From contig NZ_AP014690.1 in the NCBI RefSeq assembly GCF_001547995.1, positions 1,981,001 to 2,045,000 on the forward strand: a stretch of 64,000 nt of DNA. The letters run 5' to 3'. Made by a program: the position numbers and the translations under genes. The stretch comes from Asaia bogorensis NBRC 16594. GTDB taxonomy: Bacteria > Pseudomonadota > Alphaproteobacteria > Acetobacterales > Acetobacteraceae. Below the pieces are notes generated by a model that ran no database searches, had not been told where the DNA came from, and was given only the letters and a program-made list of their open reading frames with translations. This document shows positions 44,250 through 52,401 of this stretch, one piece after another (position 1 is the first letter of the stretch; each line of letters starts with the position of its first letter).

Positions 44250-45584
44250 ATGCTACCTGCCACACCCCCCGCCCCGAAAGTCGTCGCCCGTGAAAAGGTG
44301 CTTTCCGGCGCCAACGATCCAGGCCCGGCAGGTTCAGTTCCCTCCCCGACACGGCGTAGGCTGATACGGATCGGTAGCGCCGCGCTGGGCGCAGCGCTTA
44401 TGGCCCCCCTGATGCGGCGGAAAGCCTCGGCCCATGACGTTCCAGCTGATACGGCGCTGTCTCCGCCGAGTGTTGTCAGCACACCGCCGCGCCTCTGGGG
44501 CCCCGAAGCTCCCGTCGCCTTTACCCCCGACCCCGATATCATTTCCTACGATCCGTCCTTCTCGGCGGTGATCCTCGATAACGCGCCGCTTGTTCAGGCG
44601 TGGAAAGGCAAGGTGCTCTGGCTGGAAGGGCCTGCATGGTCAAACGAGGGCAGGTTTCTTATCACCAGCGATGTCATGGGAAGCACACAGTACCGATACC
44701 TGCCAGAAGAACGCTGCATGACGGTGTTCCGCAAGGAAAGCTACCACTCCAACGGCAATACGTTCGATCGTGAGGGACGGCTCATCACCTGCGAGCACGG
44801 GTTGCGCCGGGTGATACGCTGGGAGCATGACGGGCGCTGCACAGTGCTCGCGGAGAGCTTCAACGGCAAACGCCTCAACTCACCCAATGATATCGTGGTC
44901 GATCATGAGGGCGGGATCTGGTTCACCGACCCGCCTTATGGCGACAGATTATGGGAAGGGCACCCGGATGCTCCTGACGGGGCCACGCCGACAAAAGACA
45001 ATCTTACCTGGAATCTGGATCTGGAAGCGACAGAGCAGATAGGGGGTGAGCATGCACAGGCAACCCATGTCTTTCATCTCGACCCCGAGACGCATCACCT
45101 CACCGCACTTCTCGATGGCGACGCCCTCGCGGGGCCGAACGGGCTATGCTTCTCTCCCGATCAGAAGACGCTCTATATCGTCTCCAGCGAGAAAGGCGCC
45201 CTCAGCCCCAAAGGTGGCGGGTATCGCAACATCTACGCATTTGACGTGCAGAAACCGGGGGGCACTCAACCCGGCACGAATGGCGTCCCGGCCCTTACGA
45301 ACCAGCGCGTCTTTGCCGATATGACGCTGGGTGGTCACAAGCTTATGCCCGACGGTATCAAGGCAGACCGGCTGGGCAATCTCTGGGTCGCGGCCAATGG
45401 CCCGCTCGGGTTGTGCGGTGTGTTTGTCTATAACCCGGCAGGCAAGATGATCGGCCGCCTGCGCCTGCCGCGCAGTGTTTCCAATCTGTGCTTTGGCGGA
45501 ACCCAGCGCGACCGTTTGTTCATGTGCGCTGAAAATACGATTTTCACACTCGATGTCGCCACACAGGGAGCCGGCCTGTCATGA
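44250..45584 (+). CDS. SMP-30/gluconolactonase-family protein with Tat-like signal
   Basis: 444 residues. The N terminus has PTRRRLIRIGSAALGAALMA (34-53), a twin-arginine-type signal, with a possible cleavage after ASA. The body is a six-bladed propeller: VLWLEGPAWSNEGRFLITSDV with the metal-binding Glu, SNGNTFDREGRLITCEHGLRRV, NSPNDIVVDHEGGIWFTDPPYG, and GPNGLCFSPDQKTLYIVSS. These metal enzymes open sugar lactones. A periplasmic gluconolactonase would follow the membrane sugar dehydrogenases of acetic acid bacteria (inference). AAAGGAA precedes ATG 44250. ATGA overlap with the next gene. Confidence 0.88.
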   Translation: MLPATPPAPKVVAREKVLSGANDPGPAGSVPSPTRRRLIRIGSAALGAALMAPLMRRKASAHDVPADTALSPPSVVSTPPRLWGPEAPVAFTPDPDIISYDPSFSAVILDNAPLVQAWKGKVLWLEGPAWSNEGRFLITSDVMGSTQYRYLPEERCMTVFRKESYHSNGNTFDREGRLITCEHGLRRVIRWEHDGRCTVLAESFNGKRLNSPNDIVVDHEGGIWFTDPPYGDRLWEGHPDAPDGATPTKDNLTWNLDLEATEQIGGEHAQATHVFHLDPETHHLTALLDGDALAGPNGLCFSPDQKTLYIVSSEKGALSPKGGGYRNIYAFDVQKPGGTQPGTNGVPALTNQRVFADMTLGGHKLMPDGIKADRLGNLWVAANGPLGLCGVFVYNPAGKMIGRLRLPRSVSNLCFGGTQRDRLFMCAENTIFTLDVATQGAGLS

Positions 45585-46810
45585 AAACGCCTTATCGATT
45601 TCTGATCGGGGGGAGCGCAGTCACTCTGCTTGCCCTCTCTGCCGCGCCTTGCGCACTGGCTGCACCAGCACCCGATACCCTCACGCCGGACGCGGCCTCA
45701 CAGCGCATCGCTCTGAAAAGCGGCACGACGGCGCTGGAAGTCGTCAAACGCTTCCCGAAGGATTTCAACATGATCGGGGTCGGGGTCTCGCATTCCGGCA
45801 TCGTCTATGCCTCTGCCCCGGCAACCATGAAGCGCTACAGTGCGAGTGTCGTGCGGGTCGACCCTGCGACGGGCGCCCTCCGGCCGTTTCCCGATGCAGG
45901 CTGGAACCGCTTCGACCCGCATCCGGTGGATAAGGAAGTATGGGTTTCTGTACCGGCCCTGTGGGTAGATGACCGCAATCATCTCTGGGTGCTGGATTCA
46001 TCGCTCCCTTCGGTGGACCAGAAAACCCTGCCGCCCAAACTGACGGAATTCGACGCCGAGACTGGACAGCTCTATCAGATCTATCACTTCGGCCCCGACA
46101 TCACCCCGGCCGACTCACTTAACGATGTACGCGTGGATACGCGCACGCGCACTGCCTATATCACCAATGAATGGGGGCGTGGCGGGCTGGTGGTGATGGA
46201 TCTCGATACCGGGGCCTATCGTCTGGTTCTGGCCAATACGCGCTCGGGGATCGCCGATCCCAAACAGCATCTTCACATCTATGGGGAGCTTGCGCGCAAG
46301 AAAGACAATACGCTCCCCGTCACACAGGATGATGGCATCGCGCTCTCACCCGACCGAAAGTGGCTCTATTATCGCCCACTCACCGACCATCATTACTGGC
46401 GCATCGCGACCTCGGATCTGCGCAATGCCAAGCTCACCGATGCGGAGCTGGACAAACGGGTAGAGTATCTTGGCCAATCGGTCATGAGCGGCGGTATCGA
46501 GATGGATTCCTGCCAGCGACTATGGGTGGGGGATATCGAGAACCACGGTCTTTATGCCCTGAGTTTCCCCGAAGGGGCGACGACACCCAAAATCGACTTC
46601 AGCTATCGCAACCCGGCGGTTCTGGACTGGGCCGATGGCTTCGCGATTGCGAAAGACTGGCTCTATATTTCCGACTCACGTCTTGATGAACTAGCCTTCA
46701 GCAATTCCCGTCCTGTTTCTGGCGCCACAACCATCTATCGTATGAAGCTTCCTGCCTGCGAGACAGGTGGGGAAGCTTCACCTCAACAGATCGATGGACA
46801 TTCAAATTGA
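45581..46810 (+). CDS. Major royal jelly/Yellow-family protein, exported
   Basis: 409 residues with a clear signal peptide (FLIGGSAVTLLALSAAPCALA). Propeller hallmarks are AGWNRFDPHPVDKEVWVSVPALWVDDRNHLWVLDSSLP, SLNDVRVDTRTRTAYITNEWG, DDGIALSPDRKWLYYRPLT and GGIEMDSCQRLWVGDIENHGL. Bacterial members are of unknown activity. It overlaps the lactonase gene (ATGA) and the YagU-like gene (TTGA), so the three are probably one operon. Confidence 0.87.
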   Translation: MKTPYRFLIGGSAVTLLALSAAPCALAAPAPDTLTPDAASQRIALKSGTTALEVVKRFPKDFNMIGVGVSHSGIVYASAPATMKRYSASVVRVDPATGALRPFPDAGWNRFDPHPVDKEVWVSVPALWVDDRNHLWVLDSSLPSVDQKTLPPKLTEFDAETGQLYQIYHFGPDITPADSLNDVRVDTRTRTAYITNEWGRGGLVVMDLDTGAYRLVLANTRSGIADPKQHLHIYGELARKKDNTLPVTQDDGIALSPDRKWLYYRPLTDHHYWRIATSDLRNAKLTDAELDKRVEYLGQSVMSGGIEMDSCQRLWVGDIENHGLYALSFPEGATTPKIDFSYRNPAVLDWADGFAIAKDWLYISDSRLDELAFSNSRPVSGATTIYRMKLPACETGGEASPQQIDGHSN

Positions 46811-47322
46811 CCGGGAACAAGACCGAAAAGGCCTCCCTCAACAAGGCTCTGTGGGCAGGATTTATTGGTGGCAACCTGTCCAGCTTCGTCAAATGGGGAA
46901 CCGAAGTTCCCCTGCCGCCCCGCACGCCGGACCGCCCCAGCCCACCAGCCGAGATGCTGCGTGATTTCGGTATCGACGTTCGTGGTCTGGTCTATCACTA
47001 CTCGGACCATCTGGTGCAGGGCGGTGTGCTGCTCGTGCATCACCTCTTCTCCATCGTTTTCGCGCTGCTCTATTGCGTCATCTGGCGCTATGAGCCACGC
47101 ATTGCGCTCTGGCAGGGCGTTGCCTTCGGGCTGGTCGTCACGGTGGTGTTCCATGGCATGGTGCTGCCTTTGGGGCACTGGGCACCCGCCCTGTGGAATC
47201 TCCCGCGAGCGGAAATCCTGTCCGAGACAATTGGCCATATGTTGTGGGCATGGGTCATTGAGCTGATCAGACGTGAGTTCATGACCCCAGCCTCAGAGGC
47301 AAGGAAAACCCTGAAAGCCTGA
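46807..47322 (+). CDS. YagU-like inner-membrane protein (DUF1440)
   Basis: 171 residues, about three to four membrane segments. GFIGGNLSSFVKWGTEVPLPPRTP, HHLFSIVFALLYCVIWRYEPRIALWQGVAFG and ETIGHMLWAWVIELIRRE closely match E. coli YagU, which has been linked to acid resistance. The start is TTG at the end of the preceding stop (TTGA), since no ATG gives the conserved N terminus. Acid tolerance would suit an acetic acid bacterium, but this is inference. Confidence 0.85.
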   Translation: MTGNKTEKASLNKALWAGFIGGNLSSFVKWGTEVPLPPRTPDRPSPPAEMLRDFGIDVRGLVYHYSDHLVQGGVLLVHHLFSIVFALLYCVIWRYEPRIALWQGVAFGLVVTVVFHGMVLPLGHWAPALWNLPRAEILSETIGHMLWAWVIELIRREFMTPASEARKTLKA

Positions 47323-47374
47323 AACACGGAAAGAGCTGCAAAGCGGGGCCATCATATCGCCCCCGCAGCGACAG

Positions 47375-47794
47375 TCAGAGGACGAGCGCCATGCGTTGAT
47401 GCTCGATCGGCCCCTTGAAAAACAGATTCCCCATCGGCTGCATGGCAAATTTCTCGTAAAAGCCGCGTGCCGTGCTGCGGGCATCGAGTTCGAGACGCGT
47501 GACGCCCAGCATCCGACAGGTGTCGATCGCCTCACGCATCAGTTGCGTCCCGATCCCCTTCCCCTGACAGCGCCCCGTCACGGCGAATTTGCGCAACTGG
47601 TACAGTCCCGGCCCGATGGGGCAAAGTGAGAGACAGCCCACCAGCGTCTCGCCGACAAACGCCCCGAGATGCGTGGCTTCGGGATCCTGTGGCACGCGAC
47701 ACTCATCTTCAGTCAGGGCTGGCCAAAGCACCTCGCGGCGCAAAGGCAGACAATCTTCGGTTGAAATTCTCGCAATGCGCAGAGCGTCCTGCAT
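47375..47794 (-). CDS. GNAT-family N-acetyltransferase
   Basis: 139 residues. Acetyl-CoA-binding motif A reads FAVTGRCQGKGIGTQLMREAI; motif B includes LELDARSTARGFYEKFAMQPMG. GGAG is 7 bases before ATG 47794; the frame extends upstream but without family resemblance and into the neighbouring gene. Substrate unknown. Confidence 0.85.
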   Translation of the reverse strand: MQDALRIARISTEDCLPLRREVLWPALTEDECRVPQDPEATHLGAFVGETLVGCLSLCPIGPGLYQLRKFAVTGRCQGKGIGTQLMREAIDTCRMLGVTRLELDARSTARGFYEKFAMQPMGNLFFKGPIEHQRMALVL

Positions 47795-47870
47795 TTCCTT
47801 ACTCCCTGACGAGGCATTTTCAAGCATCATTCCCGGCCGGTACGATGCGCGTCCACGCCTCAAGCATAAC

Positions 47871-48980
47871 TCAGATTGCCGTCTGAGGCCCTGCGCCAAG
47901 AATTGGAGCCCCCTCAGCCGGGCCGACATCTGAACAGGCTTTTTCGGGAACCTGTCCCAGATCCTCCGCGCCACAGCTTAGGCAGAAGCGGTTGAATGCC
48001 ATGTTGCGCGTGTCGCAGCGCAGGCAGTGCTGATAGAGCGTCAAACCGCAATGGACGCAGAAATTCGTGTCCATACCCTCGACCTGCAGGATAGGCCGAT
48101 CGCAATCGGGGCAGATCTTCTTCTCGATACGGGCATAGGCCTGTTCGCGATCGACGCGTTGACGGCGCTCCTTCTCCGACTCTGCTTCAGCAATACGGCG
48201 CCTCGCCAGATAAGCCTGCATGTTCCTGATCAGCACGACGCAGATAACAACCGTCAGGACTGCGCCCACGCCGTAGCGCACATACCCGCCATAGCTCGGC
48301 AGATAGGGGACGAGCTCGACGAAGAACGCATAAAGCGAGGCCAGAACGAAGCCGCGATAGAGGGGCCAGTAAGCGCTTTGCCGCTTGCGCATGACCAGCC
48401 AGATGGCGAGCACCAGAAGCGGCAAGGTGAATGCAAGACGCATGAGAAACACGCGCATCTGCGCCATGAATACAGCGCGGGCATAGACAGGCCGGTACGC
48501 CTGCGCGATCGTATCGCGTTCCTGCTCGATCGCCGTTTTCTGCTGACTGAGCTCATGCACACGCTGATCGATCGCCTCGATCTTCTGCGTTGCCTGATGC
48601 TCGCGCTGCTGCAATTGTTCGAGCGCCTCGGTACGACGGGTCAGTTCAGTGTCCTGCCGCGGGTCGGTCGTCGCCTTGCGAGTCTCAAGCCAGGCCTGGA
48701 AGGCCTCCTTCGCGCTGCTGGTTGCACTATGTGCCGCCTCCAGCGCGATCTCACCGCTTTCGCGCTGCGCGCGCAGCGCATCCTCCTCGGTGCTGATCGA
48801 ACGCGCATGCTGCGTCAGTGTGTCAGGGAAGACGGGTTTGTAGGCGACATCCCCTGCGCGGCGCGGCAGATCATCGATAACCAGACCGCCAAGCCCGATC
48901 AGAAACACCGCAAACGCAGCTGAAACGGCCCACATGGCCAGCCCATAAAGCCGCTCAGGGAGGCGATTGCCTTTTTTCAT
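47871..48980 (-). CDS. Membrane protein with coiled coil and two zinc ribbons
   Basis: 369 residues, no named family recognised. One N-terminal span (about 12-33), then a long charged helical region (about 60-180) rich in Ala/Glu/Gln and predicted coiled coil, two further spans (about 185-205 and 215-260), a basic stretch (ARRRIAEAESEKERRQR) and a C-terminal pair of zinc ribbons: CPDC (290-293) with CVHC (308-311), and CLRC (319-322) with CLSC (333-336). It would sit in the inner membrane with the ribbons in the cytosol, if the basic loop is cytosolic. ATG 48980 is chosen. The gene is divergent from the ABC-F gene. Confidence 0.65.
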   Translation of the reverse strand: MKKGNRLPERLYGLAMWAVSAAFAVFLIGLGGLVIDDLPRRAGDVAYKPVFPDTLTQHARSISTEEDALRAQRESGEIALEAAHSATSSAKEAFQAWLETRKATTDPRQDTELTRRTEALEQLQQREHQATQKIEAIDQRVHELSQQKTAIEQERDTIAQAYRPVYARAVFMAQMRVFLMRLAFTLPLLVLAIWLVMRKRQSAYWPLYRGFVLASLYAFFVELVPYLPSYGGYVRYGVGAVLTVVICVVLIRNMQAYLARRRIAEAESEKERRQRVDREQAYARIEKKICPDCDRPILQVEGMDTNFCVHCGLTLYQHCLRCDTRNMAFNRFCLSCGAEDLGQVPEKACSDVGPAEGAPILGAGPQTAI

Positions 48981-49135
48981 TCTTGTTTCCCATGATGGTG
49001 CCAAGTTGCAGGAGCACGTTACCGCAAGGGAAGCGCGATCTGACGCCTGCGTCAAATATCCGCAGCGTGATCGTAATTGCACATTACGGGGCGAGCCCGT
49101 ATCAACGCCACCTTCCCCCGTGACCCAGAGGTTCC

Positions 49136-50758
49136 ATGATCCGTCTTGATTCGATCAGCAAGCAGAACGGCCAGCGCGTCATTTTCATCGAGACGAGCGC
49201 TGCCCTCCAGAAGGGCGAGAAAATCGGTCTGGTCGGGCCCAATGGCGCCGGCAAGACCACGCTGTTCAGGCTGATCACAAAGCAGGAATCTCCCGATGAA
49301 GGTCAGGTGTTCCAGGACCGCGGCATCACCATCGGGTTCTTCAGCCAGGACGTGGGCGAAATGGATGGACGCTCCGTCGTGGCCGAGGTGATGGACGGCG
49401 CTGGCGAAGTCGCAAAGATTGCTTCGGAGCTGGCAGATCTCGAGGCCGCCATGTGCGATCCCGACAGAATGGATGAGATAGACGCCATTCTCGAACGCTT
49501 TGGCGATGTGCAGGCGCGCTTCGAGGAACTTGGCGGTTACGGGCTGGACAGCCGCGCCCGCGAGGTGCTGCACGGCCTCGGTTTCTCTCAGGAAATGATG
49601 TCCGGCGATGTAGGGCTTCTGTCAGGCGGGTGGAAAATGCGCGTGGCGCTGGCCCGCATCCTGCTCATGCAGCCTGACGTGATGCTGCTTGATGAGCCGA
49701 GCAACCATCTTGATCTGGAAAGCCTGATCTGGCTCGAACAGTTCCTGAAAAACTACGAGGGTGCGCTCCTCATGACGTCGCATGACCGCGCCTTCATGAA
49801 CCGTGTCGTCAACAAGATCCTCGAAATCGACGGCGGGACACTGACCTCCTATACGGGTGATTACGAATTCTACGAACAGCAGCGTGCGCTGAATGAAAAG
49901 CAGCAGCAGGCGCAGTTCGACCGTCAGCAGGCGATGCTGGCAAAGGAAATCGCCTTCATCGAACGATTCAAGGCACGCGCCTCCCATGCCGCCCAGGTGC
50001 AGAGCCGGGTCAAGAAGCTCGACAAGATCGATCGTGTGGAGCCGCCGCGCCGCCGCCAGACCCTGTCTTTCGACTTTGCCCCTGCACCGCGCTCTGGCGA
50101 TGCTGTTGCCACGCTCAAGCAGGTTGGCAAGGCCTATGGCTCACGCGTGATCTATCAGGATCTCGACCTGCTGATACGCCGTCAGGAGCGCTGCTGTATT
50201 CTCGGCGTGAACGGTGCTGGCAAATCCACGCTCCTCAAACTGATTGCAGGAGCCAGCGAGCCTGATTCAGGCAGTGTGAGCATTGGGGCCAGTGTGAAAA
50301 TGGGCTATTTCGCCCAGCACGCCATGGATCTGCTCGATGGCAGCCGCACCATTTTCGAGACACTGGAGCACGCTTTCCCGCTTGCTGCCCAAGGCTCGCT
50401 GCGGGCTCTGGCGGGCGGATTCGGCTTTTCAGGGGATGATGTCGAGAAATATGTCAGCGTCCTTTCGGGCGGCGAAAAAGCGCGTCTCGTCATGGCCCTG
50501 ATGCTGTTCGATCCGCCGAACTTCCTCGTGCTGGACGAGCCCACCAACCATCTGGATATCGACACCAAAGAAATGCTGATCCGCGCGCTGTCCAATTACG
50601 AGGGCACCATGCTGTTCGTCTCGCATGACCGGCATTTTCTGGGAGCACTTTCCAATCGCGTGCTCGAAGTCACCCCGGAAGGGCTGCACCGCTATGACGG
50701 TGGGTATCATGAATATGTCGCTGCCACGGGTCAGGAAGCTCCAGGCCTGCACGTCTGA
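49136..50758 (+). CDS. ABC-F family ATPase
   Basis: 540 residues, two fused ABC domains and no membrane spans. First domain: VGPNGAGKTTLFRLI, LSGGWKMRVALARIL, LLDEPSNHLD. Linker FDRQQAMLAKEIAFIERFKA resembles the P-site tRNA interaction motif region. Second domain: LGVNGAGKSTLLKLI, LSGGEKARLVMALM, LDEPTNHLDID. ABC-F proteins act on the ribosome in translation or antibiotic resistance; this looks like a housekeeping member, but the subgroup cannot be fixed by eye. Confidence 0.93.
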   Translation: MIRLDSISKQNGQRVIFIETSAALQKGEKIGLVGPNGAGKTTLFRLITKQESPDEGQVFQDRGITIGFFSQDVGEMDGRSVVAEVMDGAGEVAKIASELADLEAAMCDPDRMDEIDAILERFGDVQARFEELGGYGLDSRAREVLHGLGFSQEMMSGDVGLLSGGWKMRVALARILLMQPDVMLLDEPSNHLDLESLIWLEQFLKNYEGALLMTSHDRAFMNRVVNKILEIDGGTLTSYTGDYEFYEQQRALNEKQQQAQFDRQQAMLAKEIAFIERFKARASHAAQVQSRVKKLDKIDRVEPPRRRQTLSFDFAPAPRSGDAVATLKQVGKAYGSRVIYQDLDLLIRRQERCCILGVNGAGKSTLLKLIAGASEPDSGSVSIGASVKMGYFAQHAMDLLDGSRTIFETLEHAFPLAAQGSLRALAGGFGFSGDDVEKYVSVLSGGEKARLVMALMLFDPPNFLVLDEPTNHLDIDTKEMLIRALSNYEGTMLFVSHDRHFLGALSNRVLEVTPEGLHRYDGGYHEYVAATGQEAPGLHV

Positions 50759-50990
50759 TCCGTTTCCGCCTGCCGGGCGCGACATCAAGCACCCGGCAGA
50801 TGGCGTGATCCCGTCTTCCCGATAACCGAACGCCTCGTGAGGGATCATCCGGTTTTTATACGGGGTGCCGCACCAGACCCGGTACCCCATCCACTCCGAA
50901 GCGATAACGGTCTGTCGCCCTTCGGAATTGCCCCCTCGCAGGGCGGCGGGCGCGCCGCGATAGGATCGAAGCGTCTTTTCTGTCTCCCGC

Positions 50991-51506
50991 TCAGGCGGTG
51001 ATGAATGCGAACCGCTCAAGCAACGTCCAGGGGCCGCCTTCATAACGCCAGAGACGTAGAGCCACCGCGTGGCACGTAACCGGATGAGGGGTCGTCTGAA
51101 GGTCTGCAAGAAGCGCACGGGCCTGTTCGGGGGACACCTTGTTCTGAACCGTTAGATGAGGCCGCCATGACGCGGCATCCTGGCGGGTCAGGCGGTCTCT
51201 CCCGACCACAGAGACGAGATCCTCACGCAGTCGGGCAAGATCCGGCGTTGTCATGGCATAGGCCACACCGCGCCCCAAAAGGTAGGGTGCACCGATCGTA
51301 ATCTCGGGCGCTTCACCCAACGTCGCCAGATTCGCGCCGATGCGGCCGCGACACGATGATGGCAGGGCGTGAAACAGGGTCACATGAGCAGGGACGATAT
51401 TGCGGGCTACTGGAAAATGCGTGCTGCGCATATTCTGCGCCCAATCCTGCGTAGCTGGGTCGAATTCCAGCGTCAGGATAAGCGGTGCGTCATTCCCCTG
51501 ATCCAT
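50991..51506 (-). CDS. 2H-family phosphoesterase (2'-5' RNA ligase-like)
   Basis: 171 residues. Two H-x-T/S motifs, HVTLFHALP and HLTVQNKV, define the 2H superfamily, which includes ThpR/LigT cyclic phosphodiesterases. The role is likely RNA end or cyclic phosphate processing. The gene lies downstream of tetR on the same strand, with a perfect 8-bp hairpin (51528-51550) between them, so co-transcription with the regulator is possible. Confidence 0.8.
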   Translation of the reverse strand: MDQGNDAPLILTLEFDPATQDWAQNMRSTHFPVARNIVPAHVTLFHALPSSCRGRIGANLATLGEAPEITIGAPYLLGRGVAYAMTTPDLARLREDLVSVVGRDRLTRQDAASWRPHLTVQNKVSPEQARALLADLQTTPHPVTCHAVALRLWRYEGGPWTLLERFAFITA

Positions 51507-51527
51507 GCGACCTGCTCTCCTTACATG

Positions 51528-51550
51528 CTTGACGGTTTCAACCCGTCAAG
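51528..51550 (-). repeat. Hairpin between tetR and the 2H gene
   Basis: Perfect 8-bp inverted repeat CTTGACGG / CCGTCAAG with a 7-base loop, 22 bases upstream of the 2H phosphoesterase start. No T-run follows on the minus strand; it may be an RNA processing site or regulatory hairpin. Confidence 0.35.
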
Positions 51551-51630
51551 ACGCGAAAGAGCGTGGCGGGGTTGCCCCCGGAAACAGGCCACATGCTGGC
51601 AGACCGCTCGCCTGCCCTCCTCAAGACAGT

Positions 51631-52326
51631 CTAATCCTGGCCTCCATCGCGGTTTGGCCCGTCGAAAGCGATCATATCCGGGTGCCTTGTCATGATGAGG
51701 CGCGCAAGCCAGGTGCGATAGGGAAAGACGAGCGCCATGATCTGGCTGAAACCCCATGAGAGATGGCTGTCATCCGGATCGCTGATGCCTGTCTGGTGGA
51801 TGACGTAGCCAAGCCAGTAGCTCGATACGATGAAGATATTGGCGACGAGCGGCGGTATGGCGTCATCCTCGATCGATAATGCCCGAAGCCGCCTGAGTTC
51901 CACAACAAGACCTGTGACCCGTGCCGACAGATCGCGATTCAGGCTCATGGCGGCGTCCTGAATCTCCGGCGCAAGGCGGAATACCGCGTTACCATCGCGC
52001 ATCAGCGCCCGATAATGCCAGCTGAGCGCGCACCATTCGCGCAACAGGCTGATGGCCTGTTCGATGGCGGCAATGAGTTCGGCGCGGTTGAATTGTCGAT
52101 GAATGAATGGCCCGGAGGAGAAGATCTCCCGCGCATCCGTCTCGAACAGGGCAAACAGAGCCTGCACGATCTGGGCCTTCGTCTTGAAGTAATAATAGAG
52201 GTTTCCCTCATTGATGCCGCAGCGCTCGGCAAGCTCTCGCGTGGTGAGGCGATCGAACCCGACTTCATTGGCAACGACGCGCGCCTCCTCAAGGATTCGT
52301 GATCGTGTGGAGGGACCTCGCGCCAT
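51631..52326 (-). CDS. TetR-family transcriptional regulator
   Basis: 231 residues. N-terminal helix-turn-helix (LTTRELAERCGINEGNLYYYFKTK, about 27-50) with an all-helical ligand domain after it. The gene is divergent from a cytochrome P450 with 75 bases between, and that gap holds two palindromic sites, the usual layout for a regulator that controls itself and its neighbour. An inducer related to the P450 substrate is likely by analogy; none is identified. Confidence 0.9.
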   Translation of the reverse strand: MARGPSTRSRILEEARVVANEVGFDRLTTRELAERCGINEGNLYYYFKTKAQIVQALFALFETDAREIFSSGPFIHRQFNRAELIAAIEQAISLLREWCALSWHYRALMRDGNAVFRLAPEIQDAAMSLNRDLSARVTGLVVELRRLRALSIEDDAIPPLVANIFIVSSYWLGYVIHQTGISDPDDSHLSWGFSQIMALVFPYRTWLARLIMTRHPDMIAFDGPNRDGGQD

Positions 52327-52342
52327 ATGTACGCTCGCTTTC

Positions 52343-52358
52343 TAAGGTGTTCACCTTA
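52343..52358. promoter_or_regulatory. Palindromic operator candidate 1 (TetR/P450)
   Basis: TAAGGTGTTCACCTTA: 7-bp arms (TAAGGTG/CACCTTA) around a 2-base centre. It lies 17 bases from the tetR start and 44 from the P450 start. Confidence 0.6.
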
Positions 52359-52365
52359 TATGGTT

Positions 52366-52381
52366 TAAGGTGTTAGCCTTA
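52366..52381. promoter_or_regulatory. Palindromic operator candidate 2 (TetR/P450)
   Basis: TAAGGTGTTAGCCTTA repeats site 1 with two changes in the right arm. Centres of the two sites are 23 bases apart, about two helical turns, suggesting two dimers bound on one face. Confidence 0.6.
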
Positions 52382-52401
52382 GATAACGGAGTCCGTCCGC
52401 A

